A stretch of DNA of 64,000 nucleotides from the NCBI RefSeq assembly GCF_000002075.1, contig NW_004797636.1, positions 382,718 through 446,717 on the forward strand, given 5' to 3'. Below are positions 55,525-61,867 of this stretch, piece after piece. Position numbers and translations under genes: made by a program. This DNA comes from Aplysia californica (taxonomy: Eukaryota; Mollusca; Gastropoda; Aplysiida; Aplysiidae). The notes below the pieces were generated by a model, which worked only from the letters and a program-made list of their open reading frames with translations, made no database searches and was not told the origin of the DNA. Each line of letters starts with the position of its first letter. Within the stretch, counting starts at the first letter, position 1.

Positions 55525-58053
55525 CAATGGCTTTATAAGCTGTGCTGGTTGGCCCATTTTTATGCAACTCTTGCTTTAAACTGCTGGCCCCCTGAGGTTC
55601 TAAATGCTTTTTTAAAATTTAAACTTGCTTTAATAAAACGCCCAGACATAAGTAACAACAATAAAAAGAGAAAGATTACGATTACAGAACAATTTATTTC
55701 GTTGTGGTGAGTCTCTAACACGCAGGGATCTTTCTCTTTGTACCCAGGATCTATTTCCTAGTATGGCTACAGTTTACAACACTGAGATAACAGAACCCAG
55801 CGCCCGGGACCAGAAGATGTACAAAAGGTAAGGTGGGAAACACTTAACCCGACCGCACAGCCAGATGATGAGGGTCAAGACATGACCTGTTCTGTTTGCT
55901 GGACAGTGTTCTTAGAACATGGATTGATTCATACATTTCTTATACTCAATCAAAGCAAAGGAAGAATGTTAAAATCTGTTCCTCAAAATATGGTGCTGAG
56001 TAATTTTGAGCTTACCTAATAAGAAAAGAAATATGTCTGTGCTTTTTCACTGTTGTAAGGACTTTGACAAAGTGAGCGTTTTTGTTCCAGTGAGGGTACA
56101 CTAAGTCACCAGCACTAATATCGATGCACTCATAAGTGCTCCATGAGACCTAAATATTAGTGTCATTGAGGCAGTGCAAGTTTCTCCCACATGTACCCCA
56201 TAATTGCCATAAGTTGACAAAACGCCTTTTAAAAAAATTTTGGTGCTAAATTGTTTTTATTTGCTAAATTGAAAGCCTAATCATTTACCCTACTTGTATA
56301 AAAAAATCAAAATGAAACTGTGACTAGTTTTTGCATAAATTAGAAATCAAATTTTGTCATAATAAAAAAAATGAGCTACTCTCTTTAGCTCTGCTTTGTA
56401 GGGTGAGTAAAAAACATTGGAGTTATTCTTTTTTCTAGTGACTGCGGCTGACATCATGGTACCCTTTGCCTCCTCTCAACAGGTATGTGGACATTGGCCG
56501 TGGTAAGAAAGAGGAAGAAGTGCCGGCGGATGGGCAGAGTACCGAGTCTCTTAACCGCCCCCTCTCATCCAGTGGGAATGGAGACAGCAAAGAGTCCATG
56601 GTGGGCCTGTCGAAACGATTGCCGCCGGGCGTCGACATGTAAGTGTGTTGTTTTGTCATAGTGGGCCTGTCTAAAAGGGTGTTTTAGGATATTGACATGT
56701 GGGTCATCCCTCAGTGTGTTGTTTTGTTATAGAGGGCCTGTCTAAAAGGGTATGTCCAGATATTGGACATGTGAGTGTGTCATTTTGTCATAGTGGGTCT
56801 GTTTAAAAGGGTATGTCCAGGTATTGACATGTGAGTCATCCCCTAGTGTGTTGTTCTGTGATAGTGGGCCTGTCAAAGTGGTTTCCTCCAAGTATTGAGA
56901 TGTAGGTAAACGTGAAGTATGACATCCCATGTCTTTGAGCATCATGTTGATCACTGCTTGCTATTTTCCCAGTTCTTGTAAGAAAAAACTGCTAACTGTA
57001 ACCCCCATGGTGACCATGGAAGTTGCTTTCAAGGTCAAACAGTTTGAAGGGGAAGGGGGGTTATATTTCTTACTTTCACAGGCGTGTAAGTTATCCCTGT
57101 GTGTGTTGTTCTGTCATAATGGGCCTGTCGAATGGTTATCTTTAGTTATTGACATGTGAGTCAGCCCTACCTATGTGTGTGTTGTACTGGTTCTGTGGAT
57201 CTGAGGATGTGCCGTTTGCTCAGTTGGTTTCCCCACCCAGGGCAGTGCTACTGACTGAAGTGTCTTTAAGCCATTTCCAAACGGGAGATATTAACATTTT
57301 AAAATGTTCATATGCACAGTAGAATTGTAAATGGACTGATTCATCAATGTCATGCTCATACTGTGCTGGAACAACAAGGGGGAACTGCTTCTTTTTCTTT
57401 CTTCATCCTTAATATCATCATTTTTCCTCTACTTCTTTTGCATGTCTATCACTCTCTTGTGAACTGCTATTTCCAGGTGCCTTGATAGTCGAAGCAGACT
57501 TTGTTCTGTAGAGGCTAGAGAGGTGAGCAGAGTAAGCCTGATTCCCTGTTTGGACTTCTCTGTTGACATCCACCCCTTGGTACTCACATGACCTTATGCA
57601 GTTGCGAGCTCTGTAAAACCTTCACCTTCACTTTCACTTATCCCGTAAACTGGATGTACGTCGGGGCGTTTTTGAAGATTTGGCTACCAGATTCCTCCAC
57701 TCCTTCTGGTCTTCAACTTTTCTATGCTAATCCCTAATTTTATTAAGGTTCAGCATTCACCTGAATGAAATCAACTGACCAGGGATGAAAGATCACTTAA
57801 GATGAAAATATTGAGTTGATAATAGTAATAACTCCCTCTCACTTTCTCATTGAAACTTTGCTGTTCCCCCACCAGATTCCCTATTTCAGCCTTCAAACTG
57901 GACAGTTCTTTTTTCGTTGAGCCTCCGCCGGTCAGTCGCCAAGCCCGAGATATCTATGCCGCCTACGTACAACGAGGGCAGTGTGGGGCTGGGCCTGTCT
58001 CTGATGTGGACAGACACGCCTACATCAAGTACATCAACAAAAAATACTTGTAA
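22500..58053 (+). CDS. FIG4: Polyphosphoinositide phosphatase FIG4 / SAC3, complete, 23 coding exons
   Basis: SAC-family lipid phosphatase of the PIKfyve-VAC14-FIG4 complex, which makes and turns over PI(3,5)P2 on endolysosomes. The 23 coding exons, listed separately, sum to 2955 nt: 984 residues plus TAA, against about 907 in human. Human FIG4 also has 23 exons. The N-terminal SAC subdomain starts near residue 12 ([20 protein letters not shown]) and the catalytic subdomain runs to about residue 600. The active-site CX5R is C551-R557 within [27 protein letters not shown] and YRKIAPW follow. A Ser/Asp/Glu-rich linker lies at about 790-850, and the conserved C-terminus ends [11 protein letters not shown]. 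The extra length comes mainly from a loop of about 92 residues at 187-278. No stop or frameshift was seen; the gene looks functional. Introns 14 and 19 contain a near-identical 2.8-kb block, and intron 19 contains an assembly gap. Confidence 0.96.
22668..22842. mobile_element. Short inverted-repeat element with telomere-like core, copy 2
   Basis: GGACTTCCGTAACGAGCGAC on the left and GCTACGGAAGTGCTCCC on the right, with ATCAAACACAATAAAGAAGA shared with copy 1 in reverse. The core is a CCCCTA array (about 22729-22778), a variant of the telomeric unit. It lies 110 bp after FIG4 exon 1. Confidence 0.6.
22850..22935 (+). repeat. Dispersed repeat TTGAGTTACTAAGACCATG, copy 2
   Basis: ACATTTTTGGCTGATTTGAG, then TTACTAAGACCATGAGGTCA. 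In FIG4 intron 1, adjoining the telomere-like element. Confidence 0.55.
22980..23275 (+). repeat. Dispersed repeat with TATTCTCACC palindromes, copy 2
   Basis: Same order as copy 1: TATTCTCACC boxes with a poly-C run between half-sites, GCGAGGACTCCCCCCTGACC, GCCGATAAAATCAC, CGCCTCTCCAGT. In FIG4 intron 1. Confidence 0.75.
23660..25960 (-). mobile_element. Decayed Helitron, Pif1-type helicase region, in FIG4 intron 1
   Basis: Minus-strand pieces in several frames together resemble the helicase half of a Helitron Rep/Helicase. In order: a pre-helicase segment (25631-25245, with PADPLSFW and NNGLNLH); Walker A ASGGTGKT and Walker B LLIIDE with [10 protein letters not shown] (25223-24744); LRLTRNMR (24672); and [15 protein letters not shown] (near 24060) and MSRVGSRD (near 23950). 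Several frame breaks show it is dead. No Rep HUH motif or element ends were found. A short tandem array (about 70-75 bp unit, 25732-25920) lies upstream of the helicase. Pif1 helicases also occur in other elements; Helitron is the best fit. Confidence 0.75.
26358..26456 (+). CDS. FIG4: FIG4 exon 2
   Basis: [20 protein letters not shown] followed by [13 protein letters not shown]. It includes the Ile position mutated in human Charcot-Marie-Tooth type 4J (I41T), here Ile. Phases 0/0. Confidence 0.95.
26722..26800. mobile_element. Fragment of the CAGTC-type mariner MITE
   Basis: GAACCTGCTCTAACGGCCAC and related GACCACC units match the left half of the element at 19237. In FIG4 intron 2. Confidence 0.6.
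27076..27199 (+). CDS. FIG4: FIG4 exon 3
   Basis: [20 protein letters not shown] through NISAFGIA, matching the human SAC N-terminal region (LGRLDLGNR, AVSAFGVVG). Donor GTAAGA, phase 1. Confidence 0.94.
27477..27645 (+). repeat. (TTTC)n tract followed by 25-nt poly-G
   Basis: TTTC units with periodic TACC interruptions to about 27620, then G at 27621-27645. In FIG4 intron 3. Confidence 0.95.
28106..28262 (+). CDS. FIG4: FIG4 exon 4
   Basis: [18 protein letters not shown], then [18 protein letters not shown] and HPDES. Very close to human [18 protein letters not shown]. Phase 1 in, phase 2 out. Confidence 0.96.
28781..28970. mobile_element. CAGTC-type mariner MITE, short decayed copy
   Basis: Left end CAGTCAAACTTGCTTTAACG and right end GGTGGCCATCTTGGAC...GGACTGTG remain, about 190 bp apart. 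In FIG4 intron 4. Confidence 0.6.
29207..29257 (+). CDS. FIG4: FIG4 exon 5
   Basis: A 51-nt exon encoding [16 protein letters not shown]; human is [16 protein letters not shown]. Phase 2 in and out. Confidence 0.95.
29258..30822. other. FIG4 intron 5, no recognised feature
   Basis: Mostly unique-looking AT-rich intron; no repeat family shared with the rest of the window was seen. Confidence 0.5.
30823..31166 (+). CDS. FIG4: FIG4 exon 6, with long lineage-specific extension
   Basis: Begins [12 protein letters not shown] like human, then runs into a polar, poorly conserved stretch rich in Ser, Glu and Pro, ending PEAELKK. An internal donor (GTAATG at 30891) and the distal donor (GTAGGA at 31167) are both phase 1. 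The last 276 nt (92 codons) can therefore be included or skipped without changing frame. Confidence 0.85.
31808..32527. mobile_element. PIF/Harbinger-type MITE in FIG4 intron 6
   Basis: Terminal inverted repeats of about 45 bp. The left end is GGCTCGAACCACACTGCAAG; the reverse of the right end is GGCTCTGGCCACACTGCAAG. Both continue with AGAGCGGGC-CAGCAGAGCG. TTA flanks both ends (31805-31807, 32528-32530), the 3-bp target typical of PIF/Harbinger. A second internal copy of the terminal sequence lies at about 31875-31915. The interior is non-coding. The right end is about 200 bp before exon 7. Confidence 0.75.
32731..32865 (+). CDS. FIG4: FIG4 exon 7
   Basis: Encodes [18 protein letters not shown], then [15 protein letters not shown], matching human RDWLLYIIHGFCGQS. 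The acceptor lies 20 bp after an AT microsatellite. Donor GTATCC, phase 1. Confidence 0.92.
33325..33498. mobile_element. CAGTC-type mariner MITE, right-part copy
   Basis: GTCTTAGACAAGTGGCCATC, GGAGTGGCCATTTGTAATGG, and the end GCAGGTTTGACTGTGTA. In FIG4 intron 7. Confidence 0.6.
33499..34290. other. FIG4 intron 7 remainder
   Basis: No feature recognised beyond the mariner-type fragment to its left. Confidence 0.5.
34291..34391 (+). CDS. FIG4: FIG4 exon 8
   Basis: [20 protein letters not shown] then [13 protein letters not shown]; human has [12 protein letters not shown]. Phase 1 in, 0 out. Confidence 0.95.
35213..35375 (+). CDS. FIG4: FIG4 exon 9
   Basis: [18 protein letters not shown], then [18 protein letters not shown] and PKPPIS. 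The VQ(L/V)RGSVPL(F/Y)WSQ block is a SAC hallmark. Donor GTGAGA gives phase 1, so T plus TG reads Leu. Confidence 0.96.
36344..36441 (+). CDS. FIG4: FIG4 exon 10
   Basis: [20 protein letters not shown] then [12 protein letters not shown]; human is GSPIIILNLVK. Donor GTGAGG, phase 0. Confidence 0.95.
36770..36867 (+). mobile_element. SINE-like element, family B, 5' fragment
   Basis: GGCGGGTGCTCTGGTGTGGT, then CAAACATCGGTCGTCCTTAT and CTCCCCTCC. Breaks off before the tail. In FIG4 intron 10. Confidence 0.65.
37123..37246. repeat. 124-bp palindrome made of two inverted family B tails, just before FIG4 exon 11
   Basis: Arms 37123-37177 and 37192-37246 are 55 bp each and pair at 53 of 55 positions around a 14-nt loop (TTGTTACTCTCTTG). 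Each arm is the 3' end of family B, with the CGGCACTT/AAGTGCCG hairpin. It ends 41 bp before the exon 11 acceptor boundary, so it could form a strong stem in the pre-mRNA near the branch point. Confidence 0.92.
37288..37421 (+). CDS. FIG4: FIG4 exon 11
   Basis: [15 protein letters not shown], then [17 protein letters not shown] and DMARVNK; human has TYLNQFLPPEHTIVYI. The acceptor is 41 bp downstream of a 124-bp palindromic repeat. Phase 0 in, 2 out. Confidence 0.95.
37631..37691 (+). repeat. (AT)n microsatellite
   Basis: About 30 AT units in FIG4 intron 11. Shorter AT runs lie at 10624-10648, 32676-32710 and 63246-63262. Confidence 0.95.
38321..38437 (+). CDS. FIG4: FIG4 exon 12
   Basis: [20 protein letters not shown] then [18 protein letters not shown]. 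It aligns with the human segment ending KKTGFFVNRPDS. Donor GTGAGT, phase 2. Confidence 0.92.
38867..39002 (+). CDS. FIG4: FIG4 exon 13 (catalytic CX5R)
   Basis: Contains [20 protein letters not shown], then [13 protein letters not shown]. The SAC phosphatase signature CX5R(T/S) is intact (Cys551, Arg557), so catalysis is expected. Donor GTAACT, phase 0. Confidence 0.97.
39156..39553 (+). mobile_element. SINE-like element, family A
   Basis: CCCCCTGGGGCGGTGCTACT to the tail GGCGCTCATATAACCGTATG, ending GAGTGCCGTAAAAACTC. Full length, in FIG4 intron 13. Confidence 0.75.
39760..39818 (+). CDS. FIG4: FIG4 exon 14
   Basis: [19 protein letters not shown], like human LYSLGLIDKPNLQFDTDAV. Donor GTAAGT, phase 2. 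Confidence 0.94.
40031..40547 (+). mobile_element. tRNA-derived SINE, full length, in FIG4 intron 14
   Basis: A-box TGGCCTAGAGG (40042-40052) and B-box GGTTCGAATCC (40085-40095). Then a body with GCACATTAAAGATCCCTTGG, a segment that looks like a conserved SINE central domain, and the shared hairpin tail GCGCTCATATGACC...GAGCGCCGTAAAAC. Confidence 0.85.
40559..40784 (+). repeat. (CT)n microsatellite
   Basis: Long interrupted CT tract. Its right part is the left border of the duplicated block. Confidence 0.95.
40736..43554. repeat. 2.8-kb direct duplication, copy 1 (FIG4 intron 14)
   Basis: Matches 52145-54963 at an offset of 11409 bp. Only two substitutions were seen, both near 43371-43382. 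The left border lies in a CT microsatellite and the right border in a poly-G run. The block contains a whole piggyBac-like element plus its flanks, so it was not copied by transposition. Confidence 0.93.
41189..43169. mobile_element. piggyBac-like non-autonomous element, copy 1
   Basis: Flanked by TTAA on both sides (41185-41188, 43170-43173). Left end CCTTTTCGCATCATGCGG, right end CGTGCGGCGAAAAGG; the outer 9 bp are exact inverted repeats. The 1981-bp interior shows no recognisable transposase; its open frames match no family I know. Confidence 0.55.
43860..44026 (+). CDS. FIG4: FIG4 exon 15
   Basis: [35 protein letters not shown], then [15 protein letters not shown]. Nearly identical to human over the whole exon. 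Donor GTGACT, phase 1. Confidence 0.97.
44381..44513 (+). repeat. 19-bp minisatellite, 7 units
   Basis: Unit CAGTCTGAGTGCCTTGTGG, seven copies in register. Unit 6 has CGG for CTG and the last has TTTTGG. In FIG4 intron 15. Confidence 0.95.
44689..44855 (-). mobile_element. SINE-like element, family B
   Basis: The plus strand reads TTTTACAGCTCTTGCAACAC, then AGAGGTGTTACAAGAGAGTA and TTTGATAGGAAAGAAGCAAA: family B reversed, with a decayed tail hairpin. In FIG4 intron 15, ending shortly before exon 16. Confidence 0.7.
44882..45020 (+). CDS. FIG4: FIG4 exon 16
   Basis: [35 protein letters not shown]; human is INLFLGVF and [11 protein letters not shown]. Donor GTGAGT, phase 2. Confidence 0.95.
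45050..45120 (+). repeat. Dispersed repeat ATATAGCGC...GCGCTTTACA, fragment
   Basis: ATTAATATAGCGCATTTCC and GCTCAATGCGCTTTACATTG. In FIG4 intron 16. Confidence 0.6.
45180..45244 (+). repeat. (CA)n microsatellite
   Basis: About 32 CA units in FIG4 intron 16. Confidence 0.95.
45461..45510 (+). pseudogene. U2 snRNA 5' fragment (retrocopy)
   Basis: About 50 nt match the 5' end of U2: TTGCTTCTCTGCCTTTTGGC, then AAGATCAAAGTGTAGTATCT and GTTC. The branch-point-pairing GTAGTA is intact. There are several differences, no Sm site and no downstream stem-loops, so it is not a working gene. In FIG4 intron 16. Confidence 0.8.
46183..47106 (-). mobile_element. LINE 3' fragment with RNase H domain
   Basis: The minus strand encodes an RNase H domain: [64 protein letters not shown]-terminal zinc-knuckle-like [19 protein letters not shown] follows, as in Jockey/I/R1-group LINEs that carry RNase H. 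The frame is open for about 315 codons except for one in-frame TAA at about 46830. It ends in a (GAA)n tail, seen as (TTC)n on the plus strand. No reverse transcriptase domain remains. It sits inside a family B element. Confidence 0.85.
47107..47206 (+). repeat. Inverted repeat flanking FIG4 exon 17, left arm
   Basis: 100 bp identical at 99 positions to the reverse complement of 47795-47894. It lies between LINE pieces, so it is probably the copied arm, captured from intron 17. Confidence 0.92.
47217..47361 (+). mobile_element. Inverted LINE pieces joined to the LINE fragment
   Basis: The plus strand repeats two separate parts of the same LINE in the opposite orientation. One is a 27-bp piece (CATCTCGCGTTACATCATTG); then comes the RNase H start ([20 protein letters not shown], ending EETCVS). 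Sequence order is scrambled relative to the LINE, suggesting template switching during insertion. Confidence 0.8.
47427..47580 (+). repeat. Tandem repeat, about 75-bp unit
   Basis: The unit includes CTCTGTAATACCCTGAGGTA and CAGTCTGTTATACAGTATAA. There are two units here, and a partial unit lies before the family B insertion (46006-46057). It lies just upstream of FIG4 exon 17. Confidence 0.75.
47607..47665 (+). CDS. FIG4: FIG4 exon 17, lying between inverted repeats
   Basis: [19 protein letters not shown], like human YTYWWTPEVIKHLPLPYDE. Its 59 nt is not a multiple of three, so skipping it would shift the frame. It sits between two 100-bp inverted copies (47107-47206 and 47795-47894). Phase 2 in, 1 out. 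Confidence 0.93.
47795..47894 (-). repeat. Inverted repeat flanking FIG4 exon 17, right arm
   Basis: Begins TGCTGATATGTTTCACTGAG and ends TATTGAAGTAAAGC. Pairs with 47107-47206 with one mismatch. Probably the original intron 17 sequence. Confidence 0.92.
48190..48334 (+). CDS. FIG4: FIG4 exon 18
   Basis: [20 protein letters not shown] then LSQCG; human has NEFFRPYELSSFDDTF. Phase 1 in, 2 out. Confidence 0.93.
48910..48987 (+). CDS. FIG4: FIG4 exon 19
   Basis: [17 protein letters not shown]; human is DFMPKTVGIDPSPFTVRK. Donor GTAAGC, phase 2. Confidence 0.93.
48988..51623. other. FIG4 intron 19, left part
   Basis: AT-rich. At 50480-50720 a degenerate tandem repeat of about 60-70 bp occurs (GAGTTTTGCTTGAAGC, GAGTTGCTTCAAGC and GAGCTTTGTTTTAAGC variants). 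No coding signal. Confidence 0.5.
51624..51836 (+). mobile_element. SINE-like element, family A, missing its tail
   Basis: Begins CTACCCCCCGGGGCAGTGCC and follows the family A consensus to GGGGTGCCTTGATAG, then stops abruptly. The 3' half and hairpin tail are absent. In FIG4 intron 19, 200 bp before the gap. Confidence 0.7.
52045..52144. other. Assembly gap (100 N)
   Basis: Exactly 100 unknown bases, the usual placeholder for a gap of unknown size, immediately before a CT microsatellite and the duplicated block. Confidence 0.99.
52145..54963. repeat. 2.8-kb direct duplication, copy 2 (FIG4 intron 19, abuts gap)
   Basis: Near-identical to 40736-43554. It begins exactly at the end of a 100-N gap and ends in a poly-G run, after which the sequence diverges and leads into FIG4 exon 20. 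Confidence 0.93.
52598..54578. mobile_element. piggyBac-like non-autonomous element, copy 2 (inside duplication)
   Basis: Same element as 41189-43169, carried by the larger duplication, with identical TTAA flanks. Confidence 0.55.
55040..55214 (+). CDS. FIG4: FIG4 exon 20 (acidic linker)
   Basis: Serine- and acidic-rich ([36 protein letters not shown]), the disordered region before the FIG4 C-terminus. Acceptor gcaaaacag, 54 bp after a poly-G run that ends the duplicated block. Donor GTTGTT is unusual but GT-containing; phase 0. Confidence 0.82.
55748..55827 (+). CDS. FIG4: FIG4 exon 21
   Basis: [20 protein letters not shown] then DQKMYK. Acceptor ttgtacccag, donor GTAAGG, phases 0/2. Human similarity is weak here; placement rests on splice sites and phase. 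Confidence 0.85.
56483..56638 (+). CDS. FIG4: FIG4 exon 22
   Basis: [18 protein letters not shown], followed by a Ser/Asn-rich linker and [12 protein letters not shown]. Donor GTAAGT, phase 2. The intron just downstream repeats the exon end (gggcctgtc and atgtgag) several times, a small degenerate tandem array to about 57160. Confidence 0.87.
57230..57625 (+). mobile_element. SINE-like element, family A
   Basis: CACCCAGGGCAGTGCTACTG to the tail GTACTCACATGACCTTATGC and GAGCTCTGTAAAACC. The hairpin stem is decayed. In FIG4 intron 22. Confidence 0.7.
57876..58053 (+). CDS. FIG4: FIG4 exon 23 (C-terminus and stop)
   Basis: [20 protein letters not shown] then DIYAAYV and [12 protein letters not shown] followed by TAA. 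Human ends MYREYIRNRYL. Phase 2 in. Confidence 0.95.
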
Positions 58054-60890
58054 ATGTCAGCCTGGACTAAGTGCATGTATAAAAAAAGTACATGTAAGTA
58101 TGTAAACAAAAAGTTCTCATATGTGTCTGCCTGCATCTGGTATACCAACAAAAGGCACTTCTAAGTGTCAGTTCAGATCTAGTTGTACATCTGTAAAAGT
58201 ACATGTCTGTCGTATATATGCACCCTGTATGTTAAGGAACAGTCCACTGTATGCAATACGTCACAGGTCATCATCTTTAATCAGGGGGTTGTTTGCTTGA
58301 TATAAGAGACAGATGAGTGATACAAATATTGGTAGAAAAAGAATGAAGATATAACTTCACATATTGACATTGCATAGAATAAACAATAACGATGGAAACA
58401 GCCTGAAAGTACTGAGACTGAACGAGCGCTCCGATTGAATGCGTTGGTCCTGCCCGCATGATCTGTGTTCTAAAGACAACGCACCTTGCTTTGTTTTATC
58501 AGTCACAAAGCTGGAACTTCTCATAAAAAGCCAGGCAGAACAAGCCTTAAAGATGTTAACAATGGGGAAGTACTGAGATTCCCAAGCATTATATAATTCC
58601 AATATGGTGCTGGTATTACATAACATATTGGGGTTGAAACTTTTAAAGCATTCATTTGGATTTTTTGGAGGGAACTGCACATTTTGGGGAAACTTTTGTT
58701 TCAAAACATGTCAATGGTGCTTTTTTGGAACCTTGTTAACTCAAATTTTTACAGGAGTGATAAAAAAAACCTCTCTGAAATGTGAATGTTAACACTTAGG
58801 CAATCAAATTTTGTCTTTGTTACGGGCCTTAGAAAAAATCTTTCAATGAAGAATGTGTTTTACCTAAATGCATTTTTGTGTGGTCTGAGCTACCAACAAA
58901 ACATCCTTTATTTTGCGGGTTCTCTGCCTCAATGGCTGCTCTGTTGAACCTCGTTAAGGTGTAAACAAAGTTACAAAAGAGCACACAGGGCTTTAGTTTG
59001 CTCTGGACTACCCTCGCTATCTTTAATTTGTTTTTAAATGCACATGTTTAACATCCTCTGGGTTGTTTTATGGCCGGCTTGTGAGTTACTACATGTTTTG
59101 TGTGGGGGAAAATTTCTTTGTCCCTCAACGCATCAAGTGAAATCGAAAAAGGAAATGAACAATGGAGGAAGATAGCAAGGTTCACCGACCCGCAGGGCTC
59201 AACCGATGCTCTGATGGAACCTCGCTATTTTGTGTTAGCAAGGCTCAACAGATCACTCATGTATTTGGGCTGGATCGAGAGGTTCGAGCAAAACTTAAAG
59301 TGCGTTTTGAAGAATTTGTTGTTTGAATCTAGATTGAATATTTATACGCTTTGTGTTTCAAGGTATCAGAAATTTTTAGGATTAAAAAACAACCTTTTTG
59401 CCAAAATTTGAGTCAGCAAGGGTTCCAGCAGAGTACCAACAATGTATTTTATAAAACAACAAATTGCTTTTTTTGTTGGCTAGACCTTTCATAAAGTGAT
59501 CATTACTACAACTGCTGTCAAAAAATTATTTTTTTTTTAGTCTCTTTTGTCATGTGCATAATCTTCATGTTTGCAAATGGGGATATCAATGTTTAAAGAA
59601 TTCCAAGCTTATTTATTTGTAGCTATTTGTAAAAATCACTCTTGAAGAAAAAGAGGTTTTGGCCAGACTGTTTTCTTTTATTTGGATTTTGGAGTAACTT
59701 CTAGTTAATGATGACTATTTCACTCTTTTGGTTGAAGCCATGTTTTTGTTACTGTTCTGAAATACATACTTTTTTGACTCTCTGTTTGTGAGTAGTAAAT
59801 ATGTTGATATGATGAGCATATTGATGGCTGAATGCAAGAAATGATGGTATCCATGTTTTGTAGAAATGGAGTAATTGAATATGGATGGTGAGATTTTAAG
59901 CCATTCTTTTACCTTTGTAAATATCTTAGCTGTAGCTTACTTCGATATTGAGATATTAATGTTTCTTTTTTGACTATGTTATAGAGATTTCAAAATTTCA
60001 AACTAATTTTTCTTGAAATTGTGTGAAGTGGATAAAGTCACTTCTTGCACTCAGCCGTCGATATGGTTGATCTTGTGAAATGTATTTTACCCAATACTTC
60101 AAGTGCAATAAGTGGTGCTGTGCAGATTTTTTGTCCCTTTGAAATACTCTACCGCATTCTTTGAGTCAAGCAGGTATTATCTGCCATTTTATAAATTTTT
60201 TTTTTTTCCCCTTGTTCAGATAAGAGCAAGTGTGTTGGTTATTTGTAGATCTAGGTGTTGTCGTAAATGTTGTGACTGATATTAAATGGGCAAAGTTATT
60301 GTTTTGAGTAAATGAAAGAGGCATCCTAATTTCATGTCTTATGCAAACCCAGAAAATGGGGATTTCTTTTCATGTTTGAAAATTTGTTGGCACATTAACA
60401 CGGTAAAACTAGAATTGGCTTTGTGTAAGGAATGCTGTGTTGGGTCAGGTTGGTTTTGGCTTAATGCTTAGGTCTATATATTAATATTGAAGTATTGGCA
60501 AAATATAGTTTCTTTTTGCTTCAGTTTCTTTTTGCATCTTTGTCTCAAAGTCTGTTTGTTGAATATCATAAATTACTGTCTTGTGTTTTTTTCTTCTTTT
60601 TGATGTGAAAAATGTGATTTAGGTATACGGATTGTCTCAAAGAAGAGTAAGTTTTCTTTACCCTGCTTCCCCTCACCGGTCTAAAGTCTTCGACAGCTTT
60701 GTGTCCTGAGCTCAGCCAGTCTGTGAAATGTATCAGTAATGGCTTTCCTTGTGTTTGTAAGAGTCTTGGTCTGGTTTCATCCTAATGATGTCTGTAAAAT
60801 GTGTCTGTTGCTTGTATCTTCCACCCTCTTTTGTTACTAAACAGTTAGAGCATGCCGTTCTAGTTTGACCTGCTCTTTCTACTTTTGTTG
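58054..60890 (+). other. FIG4 3' UTR and downstream T-rich DNA
   Basis: An AATAAA at 58378-58383, 325 bp after the stop, is a candidate poly(A) signal. The T-rich, repeat-poor sequence continues to about 60.9 kb, so a longer 3' UTR is possible. No coding signal was recognised. Confidence 0.5.
58378..58383 (+). terminator. FIG4: Candidate poly(A) signal of FIG4
   Basis: AATAAA within tagaataaacaat, the first canonical hexamer seen after the FIG4 stop. Whether it is used cannot be told without transcripts. Confidence 0.4.
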
Positions 60891-60895
60891 AGTGG

Positions 60896-61078
60896 TGGGT
60901 GGTCTGGGGATGCTCTGGTGTTGTTTCCTCCCTCTTTCCCACCAAACATTCACCATCCTTATCACTCCTTTTTTTCTGTTTTTATTTTACTATACTTTAT
61001 AGTAACCCCTCTAATCTTCAGCACCTATATGACATAATTGTCTTGCAAATCCTGCAAACCTCTTACTAAATTAAACTT
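60896..61078 (+). mobile_element. SINE-like element, family B, decayed
   Basis: GGTGGTCTGGGGATGCTCTG, CAAACATTCACCATCC, and the tail CAGCACCTATATGACATAAT. Diverged copy, downstream of FIG4. Confidence 0.65.
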
Positions 61079-61177
61079 TAAAAAAAAACAAAAAAACCTA
61101 TGTTGAATGTCTTCTAAATTTATTTTGTCGTAATCTGTTTCTGGCAAGATGTGATCTCTGTGCACTGTAACTTGTCA

Positions 61178-61355
61178 GTGTGGGTGGTTCTCTGGTGTGG
61201 TTTGCTCCTTCTTTACTTTCAAACATCTATCGTCCTCATCTCTCCTCCTCCTTTTTTTTTTTTTGTGTATGTCACTCTTTTCATCTATTCTTCAGCACTC
61301 ATATGACCTTATTGCACTGCAAGTGCTGTAAAAAGACTGCTACTAAAATTAAAAA
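61178..61355 (+). mobile_element. SINE-like element, family B
   Basis: GTGGTTCTCTGGTGTGGTTT, CAAACATCTATCGTCC, and the tail CAGCACTCATATGACC...CAAGTGCTGTAAAA. Its stem uses a third base-pair combination (CAGCACT/AGTGCTG). Confidence 0.7.
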
Positions 61356-61867
61356 CAATTCATCAGCAGCGACAATGAGTCACCTGTAATTGCTGACTGT
61401 GTCTTAAGTCCCAGACCCAGAAACACTCGTGCTCAAAGGTCGTTTTTTCTTTATTGAGTTTTTATGTCTGTTTCATAGTGAGATTCTTGGGTTGCAGTGT
61501 GGGGTGCTTCATTGCTGATGGTACTGTAGCTGCTTTGCTTTAGCTTTGATATTTTTTTCCGTATTTTAAAATGTCAGAGGGCAATGTATTGCCAGTCTTT
61601 TGCTGTGCTCTCATTCTCACGCAGTGGACTGCAATGTTTTGTGGATTTAACTCTGTTTCTTGGAGTGCTCTGACTATGAGGCTCTTTCACATTTTTTTGT
61701 ATTTTCCTGAAAGTTTCATATACCTGCAGCTGAATCATCTACAGTTCATACTTTCATTACTCATCTATTTTTTACTTTCACATTCCTTTTTAACACACCA
61801 CTTGTGTCATCATATTTACTTTTATGACCATACTTCTCACGTCTCACCTAATTGGGAAAGAATTATA